64,000 nucleotides of DNA from an uncultured Eubacterium sp. (GCA_910589595.1 CAJUTM010000007.1:62001-126000), one strand, 5' to 3'; counted from the first letter of the stretch, positions 26,089-34,621 are shown. The notes: generated by a model not told the origin, from the letters alone. Numbers and translations: made by a program.

Positions 26089-26558
26089 GGGTATCATACG
26101 GTATTTTTTCTGGTGTAGCGCTCCCGACGAAAAATACATTGTTTCTTCCGATTACAGAAATATTTCGCCGCCCTCGCGAAACTCGTTGTCTGCATTGTCG
26201 TTTTCTCTGACTTTTGCAGCATTGACCGCTCGCCGGTCCTTATGCACCACCGTTTGTTACTGATTATTGTGGGCGGCACCAAAGGTGCCGATTCGGGGAA
26301 GAAAGATGTCATAAATAAATACATTTATTTTTAGCATCTTTCTTCCCCGAACAGATGCTTCGCATCTGCCCACAGTAAAATACAATTATTCCGGTGGTGC
26401 ATTAGTACCGTTGCGTAGCGGTCTAGTGCAAACGGGCTGTCAAAAGTCGGAGAAAACGACAGCAGACAGCTCAGACAATACTCGGGCGGCGCTCTGTAAC
26501 CGAAAAAAACAATAATTTTTCGGGGAGCGACACAAGGACAAGATACCGTATGATACCC
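26089..26558. repeat. 470-bp imperfect foldback element (MITE-like or structured RNA)
   Basis: The two halves are inverted copies of each other along nearly the whole length. The ends are a perfect 16-bp inverted repeat (GGGTATCATACGGTAT, 26089-26104 with 26543-26558). Further matched blocks include CGCTCCC, ATTACAGA/GTTACAGA, TGTCGTTTTCTCxGACTTTTG, TATGCACCACCG/AATGCACCACCG and, near the centre, TTCGGGGAAGAAAGATG (17/17). The tip is AT-rich (TAAATAAA/TTTATTTTTA). Each arm also contains small hairpins at matching places but of different sequence (26274-26290 versus 26352-26368; 26224-26238 versus 26407-26422). It has no credible protein. It fills most of the 692-bp gap between the DUF3892 gene and folE. 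No target-site duplication was evident. Confidence 0.85.
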
Positions 26559-26585
26559 GCCGTATTAATACAAATTATGAAGCGA

Positions 26586-26614
26586 TTGCCTTATTGATAT
26601 TCTTATGGTAGAAT
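26586..26614 (+). promoter_or_regulatory. Sigma-A promoter of the folE operon
   Basis: TTGCCT (26586-26591) and TAGAAT (26609-26614) are 17 bp apart, 33 bp before the folE ATG and just outside the foldback element. Confidence 0.6.
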
Positions 26615-26647
26615 AGGTGTGACATTACAGGATAGAGGGGTGCCTAC

Positions 26648-27205
26648 ATGGATTACGGGAAAATTGAACAGGCAGTAAAATTGTTTTTGGAGGGCATTGG
26701 CGAGGACAAAACGCGCGAGGGGTTACAGGAGACGCCGGAGCGTATCGCAAGAATGTGTGAACAATTATTTGGAGGATATAAGAAAGACGCCGGTGTGCAT
26801 TTATCAAGGACTTTTCGGGCAGAGACGGGCAATATGGTAGTGGAGAAAGATATTCCGTTTTATTCGGTATGTGAACATCACCTGTTGCCGTTTTATGGCA
26901 AAGTACATATAGGATATATTCCGGATGGAAAAGTAGTCGGGTTGAGTAAACTGGCCCGCACGGTAGAAGTGTATGCCAGAAGAGCTCAGATTCAGGAGCA
27001 GTTGACAGAACAGATTGCCGTGGCAATTATGGAACATTTGCAGCCGAAAGGCGTCTTTGTAATGATTGAGGCGGAGCATATGTGTATGACTATGCGCGGC
27101 GTACAAAAGGCGGGAACGAGTACGTCGACATATGCGGTCAAAGGCATTTATGAGGAAGATACAAATCTGCAGCAAATGTTTATGAACATGATAGGGAGAG
27201 GATAA
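26648..27205 (+). CDS. folE: GTP cyclohydrolase I
   Basis: The 185-aa enzyme converts GTP to dihydroneopterin triphosphate, the entry step of folate synthesis. Zinc ligands and active-site residues are visible: PFYSVCEHHLLPFYGKVHIGYIP, GLSKLARTVEVYARRAQIQEQLT and the third ligand in AEHMCMTMRG, with the phosphate-binding KAGTSTSTYAV. AGAGGGGTG precedes the ATG. The stop overlaps the folP start by one base (TAATG), so translation is coupled. Confidence 0.98.
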   Translation: MDYGKIEQAVKLFLEGIGEDKTREGLQETPERIARMCEQLFGGYKKDAGVHLSRTFRAETGNMVVEKDIPFYSVCEHHLLPFYGKVHIGYIPDGKVVGLSKLARTVEVYARRAQIQEQLTEQIAVAIMEHLQPKGVFVMIEAEHMCMTMRGVQKAGTSTSTYAVKGIYEEDTNLQQMFMNMIGRG

Positions 27206-28014
27206 TGCGTATAGGAAAGAAAGATTTCCCGTCTGGAGAAAAAACGTATGTTATGGGTATTCTCAATGTGACGCCGGACTCTTTTTCCGACGGGGGAAGA
27301 TATAATAATTTGGACAGCGCACTGCGACAGGCGGAAAAAATGATACGGGAGGGAGCGGATATTCTGGATGTGGGAGGCGAGTCTACCAGACCCGAATATG
27401 AGCCGGTCAGTGAGGAAGAGGAAATTTCCCGTGTGCTTCCGGTGATTGAGGCGTTGAAAAAGCGGTTTGATGTTCCCGTATCAATTGACACTTATAAGAG
27501 CAATGTCGCGGAAGCTGCCTTGGAAGCAGGAGCAGACCTATTGAATGATATATGGGGATTTCGTTATGACGAGCGCTGTGCGCAGTTGGCGGCGCAGTAT
27601 GACGCGGCGGTATGTCTAATGCACAACCGGAAACAGGCTCAGTATGGAGATTTTATGACGGAAGTAATCAGTGATTTGCAGATGTCTCTCTCGATAGCGG
27701 AGAGGCACGGTGTAAAAAGGGATAAGATTATGTTAGACCCGGGGGTTGGTTTCGGAAAGACACTGGAGCAGAATTGCAGCGTTGTGAAACATTTAGAGGA
27801 AATTGTGGCGCTCGGATATCCGGTACTTCTCGGTACTTCGAGAAAAAGCATGATTGGCCTGACCCTTAATCTGCCGGTGGAGCAGCGTGAGGAGGGAACT
27901 ATTGCCACCAGTGTAATAGGAGCGGTGAAAGGCTGCCGCTTTGTCCGCGTACATGATGTGGAGAAAAATGTGCGGGCGCTGCGGATGACGGAAGCGGTAT
28001 TGCGTGCACAATAA
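27205..28014 (+). CDS. folP: Dihydropteroate synthase
   Basis: The 269-aa enzyme joins dihydropterin pyrophosphate and p-aminobenzoate; it is the sulfonamide target. Both PROSITE-type signatures are present: MGILNVTPDSFSDGGRY (about residues 12-29) and ADILDVGGESTRP. SIDTYKSNVAEAALEAGADLLNDIWGF, DPGVGFGKTLEQN, GTSRKSMIG and the C-terminal RVHDVE complete the TIM barrel. It overlaps folE by one base and is followed after 9 nt by folBK. Confidence 0.98.
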   Translation: MRIGKKDFPSGEKTYVMGILNVTPDSFSDGGRYNNLDSALRQAEKMIREGADILDVGGESTRPEYEPVSEEEEISRVLPVIEALKKRFDVPVSIDTYKSNVAEAALEAGADLLNDIWGFRYDERCAQLAAQYDAAVCLMHNRKQAQYGDFMTEVISDLQMSLSIAERHGVKRDKIMLDPGVGFGKTLEQNCSVVKHLEEIVALGYPVLLGTSRKSMIGLTLNLPVEQREEGTIATSVIGAVKGCRFVRVHDVEKNVRALRMTEAVLRAQ

Positions 28015-28023
28015 CGGGAGGAA

Positions 28024-28875
28024 ATGATGGATTGCATTGAGATTAAAGAGTTGGAAGTATACTGCCATCACGGCGTTTTAAAAGAAGAAAATGTGTTAGG
28101 GCAGAAGTTTTCCGTATCAATCATTTTATATACCGATACAAAAATGGCCGGAGTCAGTGATGATTTGGAGCAGTCCGTCGACTATGCAAAAGTTTCCTAT
28201 TTTGTAAAGGAGCGGATGGAAGAGAAAAATTTTAAACTAATTGAGGCGGTGGCGGAATATGTGGCAGAGAACGTTCTTCTTTCCTTTCCTCTTGTGCAGC
28301 GGATACGGGTTGAGATTAAGAAGCCGTGGGCGCCGATTCTGCTTCCTCTTGAAACCGTGAGCGTTGCGATTGAGAGAGGATGGGCAAAAGTATACCTGTC
28401 GATTGGCTCCAATATGGGAAATCGGGAAGAGTATTTACAGACAGCGTTAGAGAAACTCCGGCAGGAGAGGACAATACGCGGCGTACGGGTTTCCGATTGG
28501 ATAGAGACAGAACCGTATGGCTATGTGGAGCAGGCTTCTTTTTTGAATGCGGCTGTGGAATTGGAGACGCTGGAAAGTCCTGATTCATTGTTAAAGATTT
28601 TGCAGAAGATTGAGGCGGAGGGGGGAAGAGAGCGCACTATTCATTGGGGCCCCCGAACGATTGATTTGGATATCGTATTGTTTGGCGATGTCGTTATGCA
28701 GACGGAGATGCTGACGATACCGCATCGGGAAATGCATTTGCGGGAATTTGTTCTTCGCCCGCTGGCGCAACTGGCGCCGTGGGTGAGTCATCCGGTTTAT
28801 CATAAGACGGTTTCCGAACTTTGGGAGCAGTTACGCCGGAAGAATACCGGAGGAGGGAATGAGACAGATGATTGA
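28024..28875 (+). CDS. folBK: Fused dihydroneopterin aldolase / HPPK
   Basis: The 283-aa protein carries two consecutive folate enzymes. Residues 1-118 are dihydroneopterin aldolase (IEIKELEVYCHHGVLKEENVLGQKFSVSI, DYAKV, LIEAVAEYVAENVL, VEIKKPWAPI). Residues about 122-275 are 6-hydroxymethyl-dihydropterin pyrophosphokinase (VYLSIGSNMGNREEYLQ, EPYGYVEQASFLNAAVELET, the ATP-binding GPRTIDLDIVLFGD and IPHREMHLREFVLRPL). Fusion channels two consecutive steps. GGGAGG precedes two adjacent ATGs (28024 and 28027). The 3' end overlaps pheA by 17 nt. Confidence 0.96.
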   Translation: MMDCIEIKELEVYCHHGVLKEENVLGQKFSVSIILYTDTKMAGVSDDLEQSVDYAKVSYFVKERMEEKNFKLIEAVAEYVAENVLLSFPLVQRIRVEIKKPWAPILLPLETVSVAIERGWAKVYLSIGSNMGNREEYLQTALEKLRQERTIRGVRVSDWIETEPYGYVEQASFLNAAVELETLESPDSLLKILQKIEAEGGRERTIHWGPRTIDLDIVLFGDVVMQTEMLTIPHREMHLREFVLRPLAQLAPWVSHPVYHKTVSELWEQLRRKNTGGGNETDD

Positions 28876-29998
28876 TTTATCGATTTCAAGACAGCAGATT
28901 GATGAGATAGACAGCCAAATTGTAGAGCTTTTTGAGAAGCGGATGAAAGTGGCAAACGATGTGGCAAATTATAAGATTGAGACGGGAAAAGCTGTTTTTG
29001 ATAAAGAGCGGGAAGAAAAGAAGCTGGAGAAGCTGGGCGCGATGTCTCACGGAGAGTTCAATGAACGCGCGGTGCGTGAATTGTTTCAGCAGATTATGTC
29101 GATTAGCCGCAAATATCAATATGGAATGCTGCCGCATACGGATGATGTGACGGAGTTTAAAAAAGTGCCGCACATTTGCGGTGGAGACAGCAGGGTATAT
29201 TATTTTGGCGTGGCGGGAACACATACGCAGCAGGCGATGGAAGAGGTGTTTGGAACGTCGGTGCGCGGCACGGGGTGTGCGGATTTTCAGGATGTGATGG
29301 AAGCCGTGGAAAAAGGAGAGGCAGACTACGGGGTATTGCCGATTGAGAACAGTTCCACGGGCGGAATCAGCACGAATTATGATTTGCTCCTGCATTATAA
29401 AAATGCCATAGTTGGACAGTATGTGATGGAGATAAATCAGTGCCTGCTTGCCTTGCCGGAGGCAAAACCGGAAGATATAAGGACGGTGTTTTCCCATCCG
29501 CAGGGGCTGTTGCAGAGCCGCAGTTTTATGAGGGAACATCCGCAGTACGAGGGTGTGGAGTATGCCTCCACCGCGGCAGCGGCAAAGAAAGTGGCCGGAG
29601 ATAAAGACGTCACACAGGCGGCGATTGCCAGCCGGCGTGCGGCAAAGGAGTACGGTCTTAAAGTCGTAGCAGAAAATATTCAGGAAGAGAAAAACAATTG
29701 TACAAGGTTTATTATTATCGGTGCCAAAGAGGTGTACACGGAAAAGAGCAATAAGATTGCGCTCTGTATCGAACTGCCTCACCACAGCGGCTCGTTGTAC
29801 CGCATTTTATCTCATTTTCTGTACAATAATCTGAATATGACGCAAATTGTATCCCGTCCGATACCGGGAAGAAACTGGGAGTATCGGTTTTTTATAGATG
29901 TTGAAGGCAATCTTGACGATGCGGCGGTGCAAAATGCATTGCGCGGAGTTAAGGAAGAAGCAGCATACATGCGTGTGCTGGGAAATTATGAGGCATGA
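28859..29998 (+). CDS. pheA: Bifunctional chorismate mutase / prephenate dehydratase
   Basis: The 379-aa enzyme makes phenylpyruvate from chorismate. Residues about 5-90 form an AroQ helical mutase (SRQQIDEIDSQIVELFEKRMKVANDVANYK). The dehydratase domain (about 112-285) has VAGTHTQQAMEEVF, ADYGVLPIENSSTGGI, VFSHPQGLLQ, and the active NCTRFIII. The C-terminal ACT domain (IELPHHSGSLYRILSHFLYNNLNMTQIVSRPIPGRNWEYRFFIDVEG) carries the phenylalanine-binding motif. The start overlaps folBK; GGAGGAGGG sits directly before the ATG. Its position in the folate operon links chorismate use to both pathways. Confidence 0.95.
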   Translation: MRQMIDLSISRQQIDEIDSQIVELFEKRMKVANDVANYKIETGKAVFDKEREEKKLEKLGAMSHGEFNERAVRELFQQIMSISRKYQYGMLPHTDDVTEFKKVPHICGGDSRVYYFGVAGTHTQQAMEEVFGTSVRGTGCADFQDVMEAVEKGEADYGVLPIENSSTGGISTNYDLLLHYKNAIVGQYVMEINQCLLALPEAKPEDIRTVFSHPQGLLQSRSFMREHPQYEGVEYASTAAAAKKVAGDKDVTQAAIASRRAAKEYGLKVVAENIQEEKNNCTRFIIIGAKEVYTEKSNKIALCIELPHHSGSLYRILSHFLYNNLNMTQIVSRPIPGRNWEYRFFIDVEGNLDDAAVQNALRGVKEEAAYMRVLGNYEA

Positions 29999-30002
29999 GA
30001 AT

Positions 30003-30989
30003 ATGGGGTTTTTAAATGAAATGGCAAAGAACAAAAAAATATGTATCCAATGTCATGACAATCCGGACGCGGATACGATTGCGTCGGCGTTTGGCGCTTA
30101 TGTGTATTTCACGAGTCGGGGAGTCGATACGAGGATTATTTATAGCGGCGCCACGCATATGCAAAAATTCAGCGTCTGCTATATGGTCGAGCAATGCCGT
30201 ATTCCCATACGTTATGTGGATGAATTGCCGGAATGTGATTTACTGTTAGTAGTGGACGCACAGTACCGGCAGGGAAATGTCACCCTGTTTGAACACGATA
30301 ATGTGGCGATTATCGACCACCATTTTCAATTAGTCGAAGATAAGGACAACTATTGGATTAAGAGTGATTACCAAAGCTGTTCAACGGTCGTGTGGGAACT
30401 TCTCAAGGAAGAAGGCTATGACGTAAAATCCAACGAGGCGTTGAAAATCGCGCTTTTGTTTGGGTTGTATACCGACACTTCCACGTATTCCGATTTGTAC
30501 CGTGAAGTGGATATGGAGATGAAGCTGGAGTTGACCGGAGATTATCCGGTGCTGGAACGTCTGACGAAATCTACGATGACGATTTCAGAACTTATTATTG
30601 CCAGCGAGGCGATATGCAATCACGAGATGGATATGGAGCACAATTTTGCAATTGTCGAGGTGATACGGTGCGACCAGTCGGTACTTGGTATTATTGGTGA
30701 TTTTGTCATACAGGTCGATTCGATTTTTGTCAGTTTTTGTTATACGACAACGACGGAGGGGTATCAGATTTCCGTCAGAAGTTGTACGGATAAAGTGCGC
30801 GCCAATGAGCTCGCCGCCTTTTTGTGTAAGGATATCGGCAGTGGCGGCGGACATTTGAAAAAGGCGGGCGGACGAGTGTACAGCGAGAGGCTGAAAGAGA
30901 AGTATGGAAACCGCAATTTCAAAGAAGTAATCCGTGAACTGATGTGTCAGTTTATGGAAACAAATGAAAGAGGAGACGCGGCGGTGTAA
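30003..30989 (+). CDS. DHH/DHHA1 phosphoesterase (NrnA-like)
   Basis: The 328-aa protein belongs to DHH phosphoesterases that degrade nanoRNA, pAp or cyclic-dinucleotide products. Motif I is ICIQCHDNPDADTIASAF, motif II is LLLVVDAQYRQG, motif III is the eponymous VAIIDHHF, and motif IV ALLFGLYTDTSTY; the DHHA1 end has DIGSGGGHLKKAGGRVY. The start is uncertain: 30003, 29988 and 30021 are all possible and the first is chosen because GAGG lies at proper spacing and pheA has already stopped. Start codons further upstream would lie inside pheA. It is probably the last gene of the folate operon. Confidence 0.85.
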   Translation: MGFLNEMAKNKKICIQCHDNPDADTIASAFGAYVYFTSRGVDTRIIYSGATHMQKFSVCYMVEQCRIPIRYVDELPECDLLLVVDAQYRQGNVTLFEHDNVAIIDHHFQLVEDKDNYWIKSDYQSCSTVVWELLKEEGYDVKSNEALKIALLFGLYTDTSTYSDLYREVDMEMKLELTGDYPVLERLTKSTMTISELIIASEAICNHEMDMEHNFAIVEVIRCDQSVLGIIGDFVIQVDSIFVSFCYTTTTEGYQISVRSCTDKVRANELAAFLCKDIGSGGGHLKKAGGRVYSERLKEKYGNRNFKEVIRELMCQFMETNERGDAAV

Positions 30990-31009
30990 TCACAGTTTAT
31001 CCATACTTT

Positions 31010-31064
31010 TCACACAATTCATTCAAATTTTTTACAAAACTCACACACATTTTGCGGGTATGCT
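31010..31064 (+). promoter_or_regulatory. Possible activator-dependent htrA promoter
   Basis: A -10-like TATGCT (31059-31064) lacks a good -35 at 17 bp. Upstream are two TCACACA copies (31010-31016 and 31041-31047) spaced 31 bp, near three helical turns, as expected for a two-component response regulator. Envelope-stress control of htrA is known in other Firmicutes (CssRS); here it is inference. Confidence 0.35.
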
Positions 31065-31095
31065 AACGGTAACAAAGCGAAAGGATGTGTGAAAT

Positions 31096-32262
31096 ATGAA
31101 AAAGCTGATAAAATTAATTGCAGGTGCAGCCGTATTCGGTATTGTAGCAGGTTCTGCTTTTCAGGGAGTTGAATTAATTAGTAGAAATACGTGGAAAACG
31201 CAGACAGAGGAAGAGGGCAGGGATTCCTCTGTGAAACTCAATACAACGAATGTGCTGGCAGGTGAACAGGACTCGGGAACGGATGATGTGGCCGGTATTG
31301 CAGAGCAGGTCTTACCATCCATTGTGGCGATTGATGTGACTGCGCAGACGACGGAACAGACACTGTTTGGCCCTCAGGTCAGCGAGGGAACGGGAAGCGC
31401 TTCCGGTATCATTATAGCAGAAAAGAATGGTAAGATGTATATTGCCACAAATAATCATGTGGTGGAAGACGCCACAAAAGTTACGATTATTTTCCATGAT
31501 GAATCTAAAGCGGAAGCAGTTGTAAAAGGAACAGATTCTTCTTCTGATTTGGCGGTAGTCGAGGTAGATATGGCAAAACTTTCCGCGGATACAAAGAAAA
31601 ATGTAAAAATAGCAGCGATTGGCGACAGCGATGCCACTAAAGTCGGAGAGCGCGCCATTGCCATCGGTAATGCGCTCGGATACGGAACAAGCGTTACCGT
31701 CGGTTATGTCAGCGCCAAAGACCGTGAAATCGGAGGCGAGGACACGAGCAGCGTGAAACTGATACAGACTGACGCCGCCATCAATCCGGGCAATAGCGGG
31801 GGAGCTTTAGTGAATAGCCGCGGCGAGGTAATTGGTATTAATTCGGCCAAATTTGCCTCGGAGCAGATAGAGGGAATGGGATTTGCCATCCCGATGAAAG
31901 TGGCGGAGCCGATTTTGGAAGATTTGATGAATCAGAAGAAAGTCGAGCAGTCAGAGCAGGCGTGGCTCGGTATAAGCGGACGCGACGTGACGAGTGAATA
32001 TACGAAAAACTATGGTATTCCCGAGGGAATCTACGTGGCAGAAGTGACCGATGGTTCTCCGGCACAAAAGGCAGGGATTCGACAGGGGTATGTGATTACC
32101 GCGTTAAACGGCAGAGAAATAAAAACGATGGCGCAGTTGCAGGAAAAACTGGCGCAGTGCCGTGCCGGACAAAAAGGCGTGATAACGGTTCAGGTGTCAG
32201 ATAATGGTTCTTATAATAAGAAAGAACTGACGGTGACCTTTGGCAAAAAAGAGGCTGAATAA
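31096..32262 (+). CDS. htrA: HtrA/DegP-type S1C serine protease
   Basis: The 388-aa envelope quality-control protease has an N-terminal helix (KLIAGAAVFGIVAGSAF), a trypsin-like domain with the catalytic triad His121 (NNHVV), Asp151 (SDLAVV) and Ser234 (NPGNSGGAL), and one C-terminal PDZ domain from about residue 288 (WLGISGRDVT, GIYVAEVTDGSPAQKAGIRQGYVITALNG). Length and single PDZ match Firmicute HtrA. GAAAGGATG precedes the ATG. It is separated from the DHH gene by 106 bp holding possible regulatory repeats and is followed after 27 nt by miaB. Confidence 0.95.
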   Translation: MKKLIKLIAGAAVFGIVAGSAFQGVELISRNTWKTQTEEEGRDSSVKLNTTNVLAGEQDSGTDDVAGIAEQVLPSIVAIDVTAQTTEQTLFGPQVSEGTGSASGIIIAEKNGKMYIATNNHVVEDATKVTIIFHDESKAEAVVKGTDSSSDLAVVEVDMAKLSADTKKNVKIAAIGDSDATKVGERAIAIGNALGYGTSVTVGYVSAKDREIGGEDTSSVKLIQTDAAINPGNSGGALVNSRGEVIGINSAKFASEQIEGMGFAIPMKVAEPILEDLMNQKKVEQSEQAWLGISGRDVTSEYTKNYGIPEGIYVAEVTDGSPAQKAGIRQGYVITALNGREIKTMAQLQEKLAQCRAGQKGVITVQVSDNGSYNKKELTVTFGKKEAE

Positions 32263-32289
32263 TGCGCCGTTTTCAAAACGGAGGATATA

Positions 32290-33738
32290 ATGTTTGATTA
32301 TAAACGGTTAGAAGCGGTATCGGTGGCAGGGGAAGCTCCTGCCACCGAGCCGGAACGACAATATTATTTTATGAAAAAATGTAAGCAGTGGGCGACTGGG
32401 GAAATTTCCCGTTTAGGTCGTCCTCTTACGATGTCTGTGCAGACGCTGGGATGTCAGATGAATGCTAAGGACTCGGAGAAGATGACGGCGATATTGGAAT
32501 ATATCGGTTATACGGAAATTGACGGGCCGATAGCCGATTTTGTTATGTACAATACGTGTACCGTAAGGGAAAATGCTAACCTGAAAATTTATGGGCGGCT
32601 GGGGTATTTGAAAAATCATAAGAAATCGAATCCGCGTATGAAGATAGCGCTCTGCGGCTGCATGATGCAGGAGGCGGACGAAGTGCAGCGGATACAGAAA
32701 AGTTATCCGTTTGTCGACCTCGTTTTCGGCACGCACAATATTTACAAACTGGCGGAGCTTCTCTATACGCAAATCCAGTCGGACAGACGAGTGACAGACG
32801 TGTGGGAGGAACCGCAGGAGATTGTCGAGGATTTGCCTGGCAAGCGGAAATATCCGTTTAAGACGGGCGTCAACATTATGTTCGGCTGCAATAATTTTTG
32901 CAGTTACTGTATTGTGCCGTATGTGCGCGGACGGGAGCGCAGCAGGGAGCCGCAGGATATTTTGGAGGAGATTCGCGGGCTGGCAGAGGATGGCGTCGTG
33001 GAAGTTATGCTGCTCGGACAAAATGTCAACTCGTATGGAAAAACGTTGGAAAATCCGCTTGACTTTGCCCAGCTACTGAGGAAAATCAATGAGATTTCAG
33101 GATTGCAGCGGATTCGTTTTATGACTTCCCACCCCAAGGATTTGTCGGAGGATTTGATTGACGCCATGGCGGAATGTGACAAAGTATGTTCGCACCTGCA
33201 TTTGCCGTTACAGTCGGGAAGCAGCAGGATATTAGAGAAAATGAATCGCAAATATACGAAAGAAGAGTATCTGGAACTGGTGTCCCGCATACGCAAAAAA
33301 CTGCCGGACATTTCGCTGACGACGGATATTATTGTAGGATTTCCGGAAGAGAGTGAGGAAGATTTTGCAGAGACGCTTGATGTAGTGAGGAAAGTACGAT
33401 ACGACAGCGCCTATACGTTTATCTACTCGAAGCGCATGGGTACGCCGGCAGCAGCCATCGAAAATCAGGTGCCCAAAGAAGTTGTGAAAGAGCGTTTTGA
33501 CTGTTTACTGAAGGAAATTCAGCAGATTTCTTCCGAGATTACCGAAAGCCGTGTAGGCCAGACGGTTCCCGTGTTGTTTGAAGAGAGGAATTTGCAGGAT
33601 AGTAATCTGATGAGCGGACGTCTGTCGAACAACGCCATAGTGCATTGTTCCGGCGGGGAAAGCCTTATCGGGCAGATAAAGCAGGTGAGGCTGCGGGAAA
33701 GCCGTGGATTTTATTATATGGGCGACATACTGTCCTGA
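32290..33738 (+). CDS. miaB: tRNA-2-methylthio-N6-dimethylallyladenosine synthase
   Basis: The 482-aa radical-SAM methylthiotransferase modifies A37 of tRNAs reading UNN codons. The UPF0004 domain holds Cys55 (LGCQMN), Cys90 (NTCTVRENA) and Cys124 (LCGCMMQ) for the auxiliary cluster. The radical-SAM cluster is C200-C204-C207 (GCNNFCSYCIVPYVRGRERSR). LPLQSGSSRILEKMNRKYT and the TRAM domain (VGQTVPVLFEE to the C-terminus) follow. The N-terminal 45-residue extension is usual in Clostridia. ACGGAGG precedes the ATG; a strong terminator follows. Confidence 0.96.
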   Translation: MFDYKRLEAVSVAGEAPATEPERQYYFMKKCKQWATGEISRLGRPLTMSVQTLGCQMNAKDSEKMTAILEYIGYTEIDGPIADFVMYNTCTVRENANLKIYGRLGYLKNHKKSNPRMKIALCGCMMQEADEVQRIQKSYPFVDLVFGTHNIYKLAELLYTQIQSDRRVTDVWEEPQEIVEDLPGKRKYPFKTGVNIMFGCNNFCSYCIVPYVRGRERSREPQDILEEIRGLAEDGVVEVMLLGQNVNSYGKTLENPLDFAQLLRKINEISGLQRIRFMTSHPKDLSEDLIDAMAECDKVCSHLHLPLQSGSSRILEKMNRKYTKEEYLELVSRIRKKLPDISLTTDIIVGFPEESEEDFAETLDVVRKVRYDSAYTFIYSKRMGTPAAAIENQVPKEVVKERFDCLLKEIQQISSEITESRVGQTVPVLFEERNLQDSNLMSGRLSNNAIVHCSGGESLIGQIKQVRLRESRGFYYMGDILS

Positions 33739-33754
33739 ATGATTGCAGGATAGC

Positions 33755-33815
33755 AAAAAGAAGTAAGATAGATTGGAGCGAAATGTTTCCATCATCTATC
33801 TTACTTCTTTTTTTG
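33755..33815. terminator. Bidirectional terminator between miaB and the cyclophilin gene
   Basis: AAAAAGAAGTAAGATAGAT (33755-33773) pairs perfectly with its complement at 33794-33812 around a 20-nt loop, with T-tracts on both strands. It serves convergent miaB (+) and the cyclophilin (-). Confidence 0.9.
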
Positions 33816-33819
33816 TTGT

Positions 33820-34347
33820 TCAGGCTGATTTGGTCGGTTCCGGATAGGAGACGCCAAAGGTGTCGAGGGTGACGTTTGCCATGACAACCGGCGTCAACGG
33901 CATGTCGTTCCAGTCGGTATCGACTTCCGCCAGTTTGTTGACGATTTCCATCCCCTCGGTTACTTTGCCGAAAGCGGCGTAGGAGCCGTCCAGATGGGAA
34001 GCTTTTTTGTGCATAATGAAAAATTGTGAGCCGGCGGAATCCGGATGTTGCGAGCGCGCCATCGAGATAACTCCCGCGTCATGGCTGAGGTTATTTTCAA
34101 AACCATTGCTGGAGAACTCGCCGGAAATAGTATAGTCCGGCCCTCCGGTACCGTTGCCGTCCGGATCCCCTCCCTGTATCATAAATCCTTTGATGATACG
34201 GTGGAATGTCAGGCCGTTGTAAAAGCCTTTATTTACGAGGGAGATAAAGTTATTTACCGTGTTCGGTGCGACGTCTGGATATAATTCCACTTTTATGACG
34301 TCGCCATTTTTCATTTCGATTGTAACAATTGGATTTTTTTCTGCCAT
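33820..34347 (-). CDS. Cyclophilin-type peptidyl-prolyl isomerase
   Basis: The 175-aa cytoplasmic enzyme speeds proline isomerisation during folding. Cyclophilin hallmarks are VELYPDVAPNTVNNFISLVNKGFYNGLTFHRIIKGFMIQGGDP with the catalytic Arg in FHRI, then GVISMARSQHPDSAGSQFFI and LDGSYAAFGKVTEGM. There is no signal peptide, so it is the soluble PpiB type. AGAAAGGAAATCAG precedes the ATG at 34347. It is convergent with miaB and divergent from spoIIGA. Confidence 0.96.
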   Translation of the reverse strand: MAEKNPIVTIEMKNGDVIKVELYPDVAPNTVNNFISLVNKGFYNGLTFHRIIKGFMIQGGDPDGNGTGGPDYTISGEFSSNGFENNLSHDAGVISMARSQHPDSAGSQFFIMHKKASHLDGSYAAFGKVTEGMEIVNKLAEVDTDWNDMPLTPVVMANVTLDTFGVSYPEPTKSA

Positions 34348-34471
34348 TGTCTGATTTCCTTTCTGATACTGTTTTTTTGATTAGCCTGATGATGACAAGC
34401 CGAAACGGGTTTGACTTGCCATATTGTCGGGCTAATTTATTGTAAAAGATTTTTCCCGAATATGCAAGGGC

Positions 34472-34621
34472 TTCGACAAGCTCTGACAGAAATAATAGGA
34501 AAAAGGCCGGAAGCTGCCGCTATCCTGTCGTTTTTTAGGTGGAGAGGTCGGATAAGCAAAGGAAATATTTTAATATCTCCTCCGCTGTTTGACAGAATTT
34601 GCAAAAGGCGGCTCTTATAAT
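34472..34621 (+). promoter_or_regulatory. spoIIGA-sigE promoter region with Spo0A-like boxes
   Basis: A consensus TTGACA (34589-34594) and TATAAT (34616-34621) are separated by 21 bp instead of 17. Upstream are TTCGACAA (34472-34479), an exact 0A box in reverse orientation, and TGTCGTT (34526-34532), one or two bases from the box. In Bacillus the spoIIG promoter also has consensus hexamers with a 22-bp spacer and is switched on by Spo0A. This 313-bp gap holds no other gene. Confidence 0.7.

Noticed and set aside
26094..26324. A possible 76-aa protein inside the foldback element
   Set aside because: It is a chance frame across an inverted-repeat arm, with no ribosome site and no family signature.
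25956..26647. A tetrahydrofolate riboswitch before folE
   Set aside because: The only clear structure is the foldback element, which lies upstream of the folE promoter; the transcribed leader is about 30 nt.
28886..29785. A 299-codon open frame antisense to pheA
   Set aside because: It is the mirror of a well-supported gene, has no ribosome site or recognisable domain and is rich in His/Arg/Cys as expected of a shadow frame.
29898..30002. An upstream start for the DHH phosphoesterase inside pheA
   Set aside because: It would overlap the pheA ACT domain by 100 nt and add a Cys/Met-rich leader foreign to the family.
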